This document shows positions 16,244 to 25,300 of a stretch of DNA of 64,000 bases, in pieces. Every line of letters starts with the position of its first letter. The first letter of the stretch is position 1. A program made the position numbers and the translations under genes. This DNA comes from Streptomyces diastatochromogenes (GTDB lineage: Bacteria > Actinomycetota > Actinomycetes > Streptomycetales > Streptomycetaceae): NCBI RefSeq assembly GCF_002242805.1, contig NZ_MCGQ01000013.1, forward strand, positions 440,540 through 504,539. Reading direction: 5' to 3'. The notes under the pieces are model-generated. The model saw nothing but the letters and a program-made list of their open reading frames with translations. It was not told the DNA's origin and did not search any database.

Positions 16244-16281
16244 ATGAAGCCCCAGTCGGCAGTAGCCGACTGGGGCTTCAT
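16244..16281. terminator. Hairpin terminator shared by tRNA-Ala and the GNAT gene
   Basis: 17-bp perfect stem (16244-16260 with 16265-16281) and AGTA loop, between the tRNA 3' end and the convergent stop codon at 16287. Confidence 0.88.
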
Positions 16282-16286
16282 CGCGT

Positions 16287-16763
16287 TCACAGCTGCTTCG
16301 CGTAGCAGCGGCTGTCCTCGTAGTGGCGGTAGTAGCCGAACTTGGCGCAGGGCTCGTAACCGCTGGAGGCGTACAGGGCGATGGCCTCCGGCTGCTTGGT
16401 GCCGGTCTCCAGGACCATGCGGACGCGGCCGGCCGCGCGGGCGTCCTCCTCCAGGGCGGCGAGCATGCGGCGGGCGAGGCCCCGGCCGCGCGCCTGTGCG
16501 ACGACGAACATGCGCTTGAGTTCGGCGTCGCCGTCCTCGTTGCCCTCCTCGTTGCTGTCCTGGCTGCGCCAGCCGCCGGTGGCCACCGGGCGGTCGTGCT
16601 CGTCGTACGCGATCAGGTACACGCCCCGGGGCGGGTCGAAGTCGGCGGCGTCGAGGGACGTGGCGTCGCCGCCGTCGCCGTAGCGCACGTGGTACTCGGC
16701 CTGGACCTCGTCGTTGAGCTTGACGGCGTCGGGGTGATCGAAACGAACACGACGTATATTCAT
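16287..16763 (-). CDS. GNAT family N-acetyltransferase
   Basis: 158 aa from the ATG at 16763, chosen because TACGAT lies exactly 7 nt before it. Alternatives at 16772 and 16808 lack that spacing. Domain order: substrate segment RGVYLIAYDEHDRPVATGGW, then ELKRMFVVAQARGRGLARRM with the acetyl-CoA pyrophosphate loop (ARGRGLA), then RMVLETGTKQPEAIALYASS and GYEPCAKFGYYRHYEDSRCY. This resembles PhnO/antibiotic-type small-molecule acetyltransferases. Substrate unknown. Divergent from exonuclease III, the two start codons being 71 nt apart. Confidence 0.88.
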   Translation of the reverse strand: MNIRRVRFDHPDAVKLNDEVQAEYHVRYGDGGDATSLDAADFDPPRGVYLIAYDEHDRPVATGGWRSQDSNEEGNEDGDAELKRMFVVAQARGRGLARRMLAALEEDARAAGRVRMVLETGTKQPEAIALYASSGYEPCAKFGYYRHYEDSRCYAKQL

Positions 16764-16770
16764 GCTGGGC

Positions 16771-16776
16771 ATCGTA
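16771..16776 (-). promoter_or_regulatory. -10 element TACGAT (leaderless GNAT gene)
   Basis: Minus-strand TACGAT, 7 nt, then ATG at 16763. Confidence 0.45.
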
Positions 16777-16822
16777 CTTCTATGCAGAGGGTGGGAAACG
16801 CGGGCCACGACCAGTGTGCCGG

Positions 16823-16828
16823 TATCGT
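16823..16828 (+). promoter_or_regulatory. -10 element TATCGT (leaderless xthA)
   Basis: TATCGT is followed by 6 nt and the GTG at 16835. No ribosome binding site is seen. Confidence 0.48.
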
Positions 16829-16834
16829 GCCCTG

Positions 16835-17638
16835 GTGCTGACTGTGACCTCGGTGAACGTGAACGGACTGCGGGCCGCCGCCAAGAAGGGCTTCGTGGAG
16901 TGGCTCGCCCAGACCTCCGCGGACGTCGTCTGCCTGCAGGAGGTGCGCGCCGAGCCGCACCAGCTGCCGGAGGAGGTCCGGCAGCCCGACGGCTGGCATG
17001 TCGTGCACGCCCCGGCGGCCGCCAAGGGGCGCGCGGGCGTCTCGCTGTACACGCGGCGCGAGCCCGACCGCGTACGGGTCGGCTTCGGGTCGGCCGAGTT
17101 CGACGGCAGCGGACGCTACGTCGAGGCCGACCTGCCCGGCGTCACCGTCGCCTCGCTCTATCTGCCCTCCGGCGAGGTCGGCACCGAGCGCCAGGACGAG
17201 AAGATCCGCTTCATGGGCGAGTTCCTCGTCCACCTCAAGGCGCTGCGCGAGCGGGCCGCCGCCGACGGGCGCCAGGTGGTCGTCTGCGGCGACTGGAACA
17301 TCGCCCACCAGCAGGCCGACCTCAAGAACTGGCGCGGCAACACCAAGAACTCGGGCTTCCTGCCCGAGGAGCGGGAGTGGCTCACCCAGGTGCTCACCGC
17401 CGAGGACGGCGGCTACGTCGACGTGGTACGCGCCCTGCACCCGGACGCCGAGGGGCCGTACACCTGGTGGTCGTACCGCGGGCGGGCCTTCGACAACGAC
17501 TCGGGTTGGCGCATCGACTACCACATGGCCACCCCGGGGCTCGCGGCCAAGGCGGTCAAGGGGTCCGTCGAGCGCGCGGCCACGCACGCCGAGCGGTGGT
17601 CCGACCATGCGCCGGTGACCGTCGTGTACGACCTGTAG
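16835..17638 (+). CDS. xthA: Exodeoxyribonuclease III (AP endonuclease)
   Basis: Base-excision-repair nuclease that cuts at abasic sites and has 3'-exonuclease/phosphodiesterase activity. 267 aa from the GTG at 16835. EEP-fold motifs in order: TSVNVNGLRAAAKKGFVEWL, DVVCLQEVRAEPHQLP (metal Glu), GRYVEADLPGVTVASLYLPS, VCGDWNIAHQQADLKNW (catalytic Asp-Asn pair), GWRIDYHMATPGL and the terminal WSDHAPVTV with the catalytic Asp-His. Length is normal for ExoA/XthA. An upstream in-frame GTG at 16814 would overlap the promoter and is not preferred. Confidence 0.96.
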   Translation: MLTVTSVNVNGLRAAAKKGFVEWLAQTSADVVCLQEVRAEPHQLPEEVRQPDGWHVVHAPAAAKGRAGVSLYTRREPDRVRVGFGSAEFDGSGRYVEADLPGVTVASLYLPSGEVGTERQDEKIRFMGEFLVHLKALRERAAADGRQVVVCGDWNIAHQQADLKNWRGNTKNSGFLPEEREWLTQVLTAEDGGYVDVVRALHPDAEGPYTWWSYRGRAFDNDSGWRIDYHMATPGLAAKAVKGSVERAATHAERWSDHAPVTVVYDL

Positions 17639-17669
17639 GGGCTGCCCCGTACGAACCGCGGGGGGCCGT

Positions 17670-18359
17670 TCAGCCCCGTTTGCTGAGCCGCCGGTCCAGC
17701 GCCAGGGACAGTTCCGCTTCCACGACGCTCCGGGCGAGCGGGCGCAGACGGTGCAGGTCCTCCTCGGGGGCGTGGCGCAGGATCAGGTCGCGGAAGAGTT
17801 CGGCGAGGGCGTCGGCGTGTTCGCGCACGCGCTTGGCGGCCCCCAGGACCTCGGCGAGGGGGATGCCCTCGCGGACCAGGGTGGAGGAGACGTCCAGCAG
17901 GCGGCGGCTGATGTGGACGATCTCGTCGCCGTCGGTGCCGAGGTAGCCCAGCTCCATGGCGGCGGCCAGGTTCTCGGGGGTGACCTGGCCCTCGAAGCGG
18001 GCGGCGAGTTCCTCGGGGGTGAGGTGGACCGGTTCCTCCTCGGTGGGGGTGCCGACGCCGAGCAGGTCGGCGACGTCCCGGCCCTGGTCCAGGGCCTCCG
18101 CGAGTTCCGCGATGCCGTTGAGGGTGTGGCCGCGTTCCAGCAGGGCCGAGATCGTGCGCAGACGGGCCAGGTGGTGCTCGTCGTACCAGGCGATACGGCC
18201 CTCGCGGCGGGGTGGCGGGATCAGCTTGCGCTCGCGGTAGAAGCGCAGCGTGCGCACGGTGATGCCGGCCAGGCGGGCCAGCTCCTCCATGCGGTATTCG
18301 CGCACTCCACCGACCTGCCTGCCGCCCTGCTCGTCCTGGTGTTCGCCGTCGTCTGCCAC
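17670..18359 (-). CDS. MerR family transcriptional regulator
   Basis: 229 aa, GTG at 18359. N-terminal winged HTH EYRMEELARLAGITVRTLRF with YRERKLIPPPRREGRIAWYD, then the dimerisation coiled coil LRTISALLERGHTLNGIAEL. C-terminal 130 residues are a helical effector domain without the cysteines of metal sensors. TAGGCT lies 6 nt before the start (leaderless). Divergent from the monooxygenase operon, which it probably controls through the TACCG/CGGTA repeats between them. Effector unknown. Confidence 0.92.
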   Translation of the reverse strand: MADDGEHQDEQGGRQVGGVREYRMEELARLAGITVRTLRFYRERKLIPPPRREGRIAWYDEHHLARLRTISALLERGHTLNGIAELAEALDQGRDVADLLGVGTPTEEEPVHLTPEELAARFEGQVTPENLAAAMELGYLGTDGDEIVHISRRLLDVSSTLVREGIPLAEVLGAAKRVREHADALAELFRDLILRHAPEEDLHRLRPLARSVVEAELSLALDRRLSKRG

Positions 18360-18365
18360 GTCCGA

Positions 18366-18371
18366 AGCCTA
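18366..18371 (-). promoter_or_regulatory. -10 element TAGGCT (leaderless merR-type gene)
   Basis: Minus-strand TAGGCT, 6 nt, then GTG at 18359. The first TACCG/CGGTA dyad lies immediately upstream, in the -10/-35 spacer. Confidence 0.45.
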
Positions 18372-18376
18372 TGTTG

Positions 18377-18387
18377 TACCGCCGGTA
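18377..18387. promoter_or_regulatory. Operator dyad TACCG-C-CGGTA
   Basis: Perfect 5+1+5 inverted repeat between the divergent MerR-type gene and the monooxygenase operon. Same half-sites as the dyad at 18409-18420. Confidence 0.5.
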
Positions 18388-18408
18388 ACTTTCCTTCCCC
18401 TCAACCCC

Positions 18409-18420
18409 TACCGCTCGGTA
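18409..18420. promoter_or_regulatory. Operator dyad TACCG-CT-CGGTA
   Basis: Perfect 5+2+5 inverted repeat, 32 nt from the first copy. It lies 73 nt before the monooxygenase start codon. Confidence 0.5.
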
Positions 18421-18492
18421 CGGAGCTGCTCTACAGTCCCACTGCGCCAGTGTTCACTGGCAGAGTCCAAGGCGATGCGTGGAGGCTCCGGG

Positions 18493-20076
18493 ATGGCCGA
18501 GCACGAGCATGTACGAGTGGCGGTGATCGGGTCCGGGTTCGGCGGGCTGGGTGCCGCGGTGCGGCTGCGCCGTGAGGGGATCACCGACTTCGTCGTCCTG
18601 GAGCGGGCCGACAGCGTCGGCGGCACCTGGCGGGACAACGACTACCCCGGGTGCGCCTGTGACGTCCCCTCCCACCTGTACTCCTTCTCCTTCGCGCCCA
18701 ACCCCGACTGGCCGCGCACCTTCTCCGGGCAGCAGCACATCCGCGCCTATCTGGAGCATGTCACCGACGTCTTCGGGCTGCGCCCGCACCTCCGCTTCGA
18801 CTCCGAGGTCAAGCTGATGACCTGGGACGGCGAGCGGCTGCGCTGGGAGATCGAGACGACCCGCGGGACCCTGACCGCCGACGTCGTCGTCTCCGCCACC
18901 GGTCCGCTGTCCGACCCGAAGATCCCCGCGATCCCGGGGCTCGACTCCTTCCCCGGCAAGGTGTTCCACTCGGCCCGCTGGGACCACGACTACGACCTGC
19001 GCGGCAAGCGCGTCGCGATGGTCGGCACCGGCGCCTCCGCCATCCAGATCGTGCCCGCCATCCAGCGCCAGGTCGGCCGGCTCACCCTCTTCCAGCGCAC
19101 CCCGCCGTGGGTGATGCCCCGCGTGGACCGCGCCATCAGCGGCGCCGAGCGCCGGCTGCACCGGGCGCTGCCGTTCACCACCCAGCTGCGGCGCGGGCTG
19201 CTGTGGGGCCTGCGGGAACTGCAGGTGCAGGCGTTCACCAAGCACCCCGACGAACTCGGCCTGATCGAACAGCTCGCCAAGCGCAACATGGGCCGCGCCA
19301 TCAAGGACCCGGCCCTGCGCGCCAAGCTCACCCCCGACTACCGCATCGGCTGCAAGCGGATCCTGCTGTCCAGCGCGTACTACCCGGCGCTCGCCCAGCC
19401 GAACGTGGACGTCGTCGCGAGCGGGCTCAGCGAGGTCCGCGGTTCGACCGTGATCGCCGCCGACGGCAGCGAGGCCGAGGTCGACGCGATCATCTTCGGT
19501 ACGGGCTTCCACGTGACGGACATGCCCATCGCCGAGCGGGTGGTCGGCGCGGACGGCCGCACGCTCACGGAGTCCTGGAAGAACGGCATGCAGGCGCTGC
19601 GCGGCGCCTCGGCCGCCGGGTTCCCGAACTGGATGACGATCATCGGGCCCAACACCGGCCTCGGGAACTCCTCCATGATCCTCATGATCGAGTCCCAGCT
19701 GAACTACATGGCCGACTTCCTGCGCCAGCTCGACGTCCTCGGGGGCCGCACCGCCCTCGACGCCCGGCCCACGGCCGTCGACGACTGGAACCGCAAGGTC
19801 CAGGAGCGCATGAAGCGGACCGTCTGGAACACCGGCGGCTGCACCAGCTGGTACCTCGACGCGAGCGGCCGCAACACCACCATCTGGCCCGGTACGACGA
19901 CCGAGTTCCGGCGCGCGACCCGGCGGGTGGACCTGGCGGAGTACGAGGTGATCCGGAAGGCGGAGGTGATCCCGAAGGCCGAGGAGAAGCAGAAGGCCGA
20001 GGAGGAGCAGAAGGTGTCGCCCGCCGAGAAGAAGAAGGCGTCGCGCGCCGAGAAGAAGAGCGAGGCCGCCGCATGA
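18493..20076 (+). CDS. Flavin-containing Baeyer-Villiger-type monooxygenase
   Basis: FAD/NADPH monooxygenase, 527 aa from the ATG at 18493 (GGAGG 7 nt upstream). FAD Rossmann motif GSGFGGLGAAVRLRREG (about 14-30). FPGKVFHSARWDHDYDL fits the Baeyer-Villiger fingerprint FxGxxxHxxxW-P/D, and MVGTGASAIQIVP is the NADPH Rossmann. Likely inserts oxygen next to a ketone or oxidises a heteroatom. The last 40 or so residues are an unusual Lys/Glu/Ala repeat (PKAEEKQKAEEEQKVSPAEK and on) of probable charged helix. Its stop overlaps the hydrolase start (ATGA), so it heads a coupled three-gene operon. Confidence 0.92.
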   Translation: MAEHEHVRVAVIGSGFGGLGAAVRLRREGITDFVVLERADSVGGTWRDNDYPGCACDVPSHLYSFSFAPNPDWPRTFSGQQHIRAYLEHVTDVFGLRPHLRFDSEVKLMTWDGERLRWEIETTRGTLTADVVVSATGPLSDPKIPAIPGLDSFPGKVFHSARWDHDYDLRGKRVAMVGTGASAIQIVPAIQRQVGRLTLFQRTPPWVMPRVDRAISGAERRLHRALPFTTQLRRGLLWGLRELQVQAFTKHPDELGLIEQLAKRNMGRAIKDPALRAKLTPDYRIGCKRILLSSAYYPALAQPNVDVVASGLSEVRGSTVIAADGSEAEVDAIIFGTGFHVTDMPIAERVVGADGRTLTESWKNGMQALRGASAAGFPNWMTIIGPNTGLGNSSMILMIESQLNYMADFLRQLDVLGGRTALDARPTAVDDWNRKVQERMKRTVWNTGGCTSWYLDASGRNTTIWPGTTTEFRRATRRVDLAEYEVIRKAEVIPKAEEKQKAEEEQKVSPAEKKKASRAEKKSEAAA

Positions 20077-21011
20077 GCCGTATCACCTCCGTGGCCGCCG
20101 GCCCCTACGCTCCGCCCGCCCCCACCCGTACGCTCACGGCCGTCTCCGCCGACGGCGCGCGGCTGCACGTCGAGGTGCACGGGCCCGAGAACGCGCCGCC
20201 CGTCGTCCTCTCCCACGGCTGGACCTGCTCGACCGCGTTCTGGGCGGCGCAGATACGGGAGCTGGCGGCCGATCACCGGGTGATCGCCTACGACCAGAGG
20301 GGGCATGGCCGTAGCCCCGCGAGCCACGCCTGCACCACCGAGGCGCTGGCGGACGATCTCGAAGCGGTGCTCGCGCAGACGCTCGCGCGCGGGGAGAAGG
20401 CCCTGGTCGTCGGCCACTCCATGGGCGGGATGACGGTCATGGCCGCCTCCGCGCGCGCCCGCTTCCGCGAACACGCCGCCGCCGTCCTGCTGTGCAGCAC
20501 GGGCAGCTCGCGGCTGGTCGCGGAGTCGCGCGTGGTGCCGTTGCGCGCCGGGCGTGTGCGCACCTGGATCACCGGGCGCGTCCTCGGTTCGCGCGCCCCT
20601 CTCGGCCCGGTCACGCCCGTCGCGAAGCGCATCCTCAAGTACGCGACCATGGGCGCCGGTTCCGCCCCGCACATGGTGGAGGCGTGCGCGCGGATCGTGC
20701 ACGCCTGCCCGCGCGTCGTGCGCCACACCTGGGGCGCCGTGCTCGCGGCGCTCGACCTCGACCACGGCGTACGGGAGTTGCACGCGCCCACCGAGGTGGT
20801 GCACGGCGCGTCCGACCGGCTCACGCCCCCCGTGCACGCCCGCGCGCTGGCCGCCGCGCTGCCCCAGTGCATCGGCCTCACCGAACTCCCCGGCGTCGGC
20901 CACATGACTCCCATCGAGGCCCCGGAGTCGGTGACCGGCAGGATCCGGGAACTCGTCACCACGTACGTCACAGAGAACACCCCCGTGCAGCAGATCAAGG
21001 AGGGCGCATGA
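20073..21011 (+). CDS. Alpha/beta hydrolase
   Basis: 312 aa, ATG overlapping the monooxygenase stop. Alpha/beta-hydrolase landmarks: VVLSHGWTCSTAFWAAQI (oxyanion HGW), YDQRGHGRSP, nucleophile elbow LVVGHSMGGMTVMAAS (G-x-S-x-G), acid EVVHGASDRLTPP and base ELPGVGHMTPIEAP. Complete Ser-Asp-His triad, so probably an active esterase or lipase. With a Baeyer-Villiger enzyme just upstream, hydrolysis of the ester it forms is a natural proposal. Stop overlaps the next ATG. Confidence 0.92.
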   Translation: MSRITSVAAGPYAPPAPTRTLTAVSADGARLHVEVHGPENAPPVVLSHGWTCSTAFWAAQIRELAADHRVIAYDQRGHGRSPASHACTTEALADDLEAVLAQTLARGEKALVVGHSMGGMTVMAASARARFREHAAAVLLCSTGSSRLVAESRVVPLRAGRVRTWITGRVLGSRAPLGPVTPVAKRILKYATMGAGSAPHMVEACARIVHACPRVVRHTWGAVLAALDLDHGVRELHAPTEVVHGASDRLTPPVHARALAAALPQCIGLTELPGVGHMTPIEAPESVTGRIRELVTTYVTENTPVQQIKEGA

Positions 21012-21892
21012 GCAGGGTCAGCCTCGAAGGGCAGGTCGCCGTCGTCACCGGAGCGGCGCGCGGCGTCGGCGAGTTGCTCGCGCGCAAGCTGTCCGCGCGC
21101 GGTGCCAAGGTGGCGCTCGTCGGACTGGAGGAGGAGGCGCTCAAGGAGGTCTCCGAGCGGCTGCACAGCGACAGCGCGCACTGGTACGCCGACGTCACCG
21201 ACCACGAGGCGATGAGCCGGGTGGCGCAGGAGGTCAAGGAACGGTTCGGCAAGGTCGACATCGTCGTCGCCAACGCCGGTGTGGCGACCGGCGGGCCCTT
21301 CGTCGACTCCGATCCGCAGGCCTGGCGGCGGGTGATCGAGGTGAACCTGATCGGTTCGGCGGTGACGGCCCGGGCCTTCCTGCCGGTGCTCACCGAGAGC
21401 CGCGGCTACCTGCTGCAGATAGCCTCGCTCGCCGCGATGACCCCGGCCCCGATGATGACGGCGTACTGCGCCTCCAAGTCGGGCGTGGAGGCGTACGCGC
21501 ACAGCCTGCGCGCCGAGGTCGGCTACCAGGGCGTGCGCGTCGGCGTCGGGTACCTGTCCTGGACCGACACCGACATGGTGCGCGGGGCCGACCAGGACGA
21601 TGTCATGCGGGAGCTGAGGCAGCGGCTGCTGTGGCCGGCGAACAAGACGTACCCGCTGGGCCCGACGGTGGACCGGATCGTCGCCGGCATCGAGCGGCGC
21701 TCGGCGCACGTGTACGGACAGTGGTGGCTGCGCGGCATGCAGGGGGTGCGCGGATATCTGCCGGCGCTCATCGGCAGGGTCGGACAGCGCGAGATGCAGC
21801 GGTTCGCGCCCCGTCTGGAAGGGATGCGCTCCGGACTCGTCGGCGCAGGTGGGGCGGCGGACGAAGCGGCGAGTGCTACGCACCGTAACTGA
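21008..21892 (+). CDS. Short-chain dehydrogenase/reductase
   Basis: 294 aa, ATG at 21008 coupled (ATGA) to the hydrolase. NAD(P) motif VVTGAARGVGELLARKL (TGxxxGxG), then IVVANAGVATGGPF (NAG), and active site SLAAMTPAPMMTAYCASKSG (Ser, Tyr-x-x-x-Lys). The C-terminal extension (WWLRGMQGVRGYLPALIGRV) is typical of SDRs acting on hydrophobic substrates. Together with the monooxygenase and hydrolase it resembles the first genes of the mycobacterial mymA operon (inference), suggesting modification of a lipid-like ketone or alcohol. Confidence 0.92.
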   Translation: MSRVSLEGQVAVVTGAARGVGELLARKLSARGAKVALVGLEEEALKEVSERLHSDSAHWYADVTDHEAMSRVAQEVKERFGKVDIVVANAGVATGGPFVDSDPQAWRRVIEVNLIGSAVTARAFLPVLTESRGYLLQIASLAAMTPAPMMTAYCASKSGVEAYAHSLRAEVGYQGVRVGVGYLSWTDTDMVRGADQDDVMRELRQRLLWPANKTYPLGPTVDRIVAGIERRSAHVYGQWWLRGMQGVRGYLPALIGRVGQREMQRFAPRLEGMRSGLVGAGGAADEAASATHRN

Positions 21893-21980
21893 TCGACGTG
21901 CGCCGCGTGTTCCCCCATGTGAATCTGGTCGAGGCCCCACCGAGGGGTCAACCCCCCACTCACTACGGGAGTGAACCCAC

Positions 21981-22226
21981 ATGGGTATGAAGGACAAGCC
22001 CAGTCAGAAGCAGCAGGCCCAGGAGAAGCTCGGCCAGGCCCGTGAGAAGGCCGGTCAGCCGCAGCGTGGCCAGCAGCAGCGCGGTCAGGAGCCGCAGCGC
22101 GGCCAGCAGCAGCGTGGCCAGGAGCAGCGCGGCCAGCAGCCCGAGCGCGGTCGTCAGAACTTCCGTGACATCGAGGACACGGAGCAGGAGATGAAGGACC
22201 GCCTCGACCGGGACTACGACGCCTAG
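21981..22226 (+). CDS. Small hydrophilic RGQ-repeat protein, function unknown
   Basis: 81 aa, ATG at 21981 with GGGAGTG upstream. No hydrophobic segment. The centre is a tandem of (Q)QRGQ units, for example GQQQRGQEPQRGQQQRGQEQ, flanked by a Lys/Gln-rich helix-prone N-terminus (MKDKPSQKQQAQEKLGQARE) and an acidic C-terminus ending DRLDRDYDA. Likely disordered, strongly charged. The repeat region reads cag-cgy-ggy-cag at DNA level, so copy number may vary. A hairpin follows 27 nt after the stop. Confidence 0.75.
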   Translation: MGMKDKPSQKQQAQEKLGQAREKAGQPQRGQQQRGQEPQRGQQQRGQEQRGQQPERGRQNFRDIEDTEQEMKDRLDRDYDA

Positions 22227-22252
22227 TCGCCGCGCTCGACTTCACCCCTGAG

Positions 22253-22286
22253 GCGGGGTGCCCGGTGATATCGCCGGGCACCCCGC
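22253..22286. terminator. Hairpin terminator after the RGQ-repeat gene
   Basis: 13-bp perfect stem (22253-22265 with 22274-22286) and 8-nt loop, between convergent genes. Confidence 0.8.
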
Positions 22287-22340
22287 TTCGTCGTGCCCGG
22301 GCTCCCCGCTTCGTCGTGCCCGGGCTCCCCGCTTCGTCGT
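22281..22340. repeat. 23-bp tandem repeat, 2.6 copies
   Basis: Two exact copies (22281-22303 and 22304-22326) and a 14-nt partial third copy (22327-22340) ending at the tricorn stop codon. The first copy overlaps the right arm of the terminator hairpin, and each unit repeats part of that arm (CCGGGC...CCCCGC), so the repeat probably arose by duplication of terminator sequence. Confidence 0.85.
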
Positions 22341-25300
22341 TCAAGGCTTCTGGCGCGGCGGCAGCTTCGGCCTCGAACGGTCCGGTACGTCGCTGTAGTC
22401 CGGGGGGATCGCCGCGGGATTGGTGTCCAGCAGCTCGACGGCCAGCTGTACGGCGTCGTCGAGCTGGGCGTGCCGGCCCTCGGCCCAGTCCAGGGGGGTG
22501 CGCTGGATCTCCAGGTCGGGGGCGACGCCGTGGTTCTCCACGGACCAGCCGTAGGCGTCGAACCAGGCGGCGTTCATCGGCACCGTGATCACCGTGCCGT
22601 CGCCGAGGCGGTGCCGGCCGGTCATGCCGACGACTCCGCCCCAGGTGCGCTGTCCCACGACCGGTCCGAGTTTCAGGAGCTTGAAGGCGGCGGTGATCAT
22701 GTCGCCGTCGGAGGAGGTCGCCTCGTCCGCGAGGGCCACCACCGGGCCCCGGGGCGCGTTCGAGGTGTACGACACCGGTTGCGCGTCGCGGGTCAGGTCC
22801 CAGCCCAGGATCGTCCGGGTGAGCTTCTCGATGACGAGTTCGCTGATGTGCCCGCCGGCGTTGCCGCGCACGTCCACGATCAGCGCGGGCCGGGACACCT
22901 CCATGCGCAGGTCCCGGTTGAACTGGGCCCAGCCCGAGCCGCCCATGTCGGGGATGTGCAGGTAACCGCACTTGCCGCCGCTCAACTCCCGTACGACCTC
23001 ACGGCGTTTGGTGACCCAGTCCTGGTAGCGCAGCGGCCGTTCGTCGACGAGCGGGACGACGGCGACCCGCCGGGCCGCGCCGCTCTCGCCCTCGGCCGGG
23101 GCGAAGGTCAGCTCCACGGTCGTCCCGCCCGAGCCCGCGAGCAGCGGGTACGGTCCGGCCACCGGATCGACCGGACGGCCGTCCACGTGGGTCAGTACGG
23201 CGCCCTCGTGGATGCCCGTCCCGGCCAGCGGCGAGCGGGCCTTGGAGTCGGAGGAGTCGCCGGGCAGGATGCGCTTGACCGTCCAGCCCCCGTTCCGGCG
23301 TACGAAGTTGGCGCCGAGCAGGCCCTGCCGGCGCTGGTAGTGGGCCGGGCCCTCGTTGCGGCGGGCGGCGGTGACGTAGGCGTGCGAGGTGCCCAGCTCG
23401 CCCAGGACCTCGCGCAGCAGGTCGGCGAACTCGTCGGGGGAGGCGACCCGTTCGACGAGCGGCCGGTACTGGTCGAGCACGGCGTTCCAGTCGATGCCGC
23501 ACATGCCGGGGTCCCAGAAGTAGGCACGGATGAGACGGCCTGCCTCCTCGTACGACTGGCGCCACTCGGCGGCCGGGTCGACCTGGTGCAGGATGCGGCG
23601 CAGGTCGATCCAGACGGTCGTGTCGCTGTCGCCGGACTCGGTCGACGGTACCGCCCGCAGATCGCCCTCGTCGACCACCACCAGCCGGGTCCCGTCCCCG
23701 CTCACCGCGAACCAGTCCAGATGGTCGACCAGTTCGGACTTCTTCGCCTTGGTGATGTTGAAGTACTCCAGCGTCGGCCGTCCGCTGATGTCGGCCGGGT
23801 TGACGAAGGTCTCGCCGAGGGCGCCGGAGATCGGCCAGCGCAGCCAGACCAGGCCACCGCCCGCGACCGGATACAGCGCGGAGTACTTGGAGGCGATGAC
23901 CGGGAACGGCGTCACCCGGTTCTCCAGGCCCTCCACCTCCACGGTCACGGTGCCGCCCTCACCGCTCTCCTCGTCCTCGACGGGGTCGAGCCCGCCCGCC
24001 GCCGGCCGGCCCTCGGGGTTCAGGGCGAACGGGGACGGGGTCGCGGAGGACAGCGGGACCAGGTACGGGCGGCAGCCCAGCGGGAAGGACAGGTCGCCGG
24101 TGTGGACGTCGTACACCGGGTCGAAGCCGCGCCAGGACAGGAAGGCGAGGTAGCGGCCGTCGCGGGTGAAGACGGGGTTCTCGTCCTCGAAACGGCCGTT
24201 GGTGACGTCCACGATGAGCCGGTCCTTGATACGGGCCAGCTTGATCTGCCGCAGCGAGCGGCCGATGCCCGGCTGGGACCAGGCGAGCCAGGAGCCGTCG
24301 GGCGAGAAGGCGAGGTCGCGGACGGGCCCGTTGATGGAGCGGATCAGCTCGGTGACCTGACCGTTCGGGTCTGCGGTGCCTTCGCCGGCCTCCTCGCCGG
24401 CTCCCTCCGCCCCCTCCACCACGTCCGCCACGTCGATCAACAGCAGCCGCCCGTCGTGCGACGCGATCGCCAGCCGCTCGCCCAGCGGGTCGGACACCAT
24501 CTCCAGCACCCGGCCCAGCCGGCCCGAGGCCAGTCGGCGTGGGGCGCGGTCGCCGGTGGCGCGGGGGAGCTGGGCCAGCTCGATGGCGTCCTCGCCCTCG
24601 GCGTCCGTCACGTACGCCACCTGCCCGGTCGAGCCGAGCATCTCCGGCAGCCGGACCCGTACGCCGGGCGTGTCCGTGATCGTGCGCGCGGGGCCGTCCC
24701 GGTGCGTGAGCCAGTACAGGCTGCCACGCACGACGACGGCGCCGGCCCGCCCGGTCTCGTCCACGGAGATGCCGTCCACGTGCTGGGCGGCCGGCACCTG
24801 GTACCTGCGACGCCCCGCGCGCGGGCCGCTCAGCCGGATGTCGAGCCTGCGCGGTACGGAGTTCGCGGCGAGGTCGTCCACCAGCCACAGGTCGCCCGCG
24901 CACTGGTAGACCACCCGGGTGCCGTCGCCGGCGGCGTTGCGGGCGTAGAAGGCGTCGTGGTCGGTGTGGCGGCGCAGGTCGGAGCCGTCGTGGGCGCAGG
25001 AGTAGAGGTTGCCGACGCCCTCGTGGTCGGAGAGGAAGGCGATCCGGCCGCCGACGAACATGGGCGAGGCCAGATGCCCGCCGATCCCCTCCAGCAGCCG
25101 CTTCCCGTGCAGCCACAGCCGCCCCATCGCGCCGCCCCGGTACCGCTTCCAGGAGGCCGGTTCGTGCGGCGGGGTGCCGGTGAGCAGCAGGGTCATGTGC
25201 ACGTCGTCGATGTCGGCGACCTGGATGTCGGAGACCGGGCCCCAGGGCAGCTTGCGGCCGGGGTCGCCGTCCGGGGACACCTTGTAGGCCCAGGTGTAGT

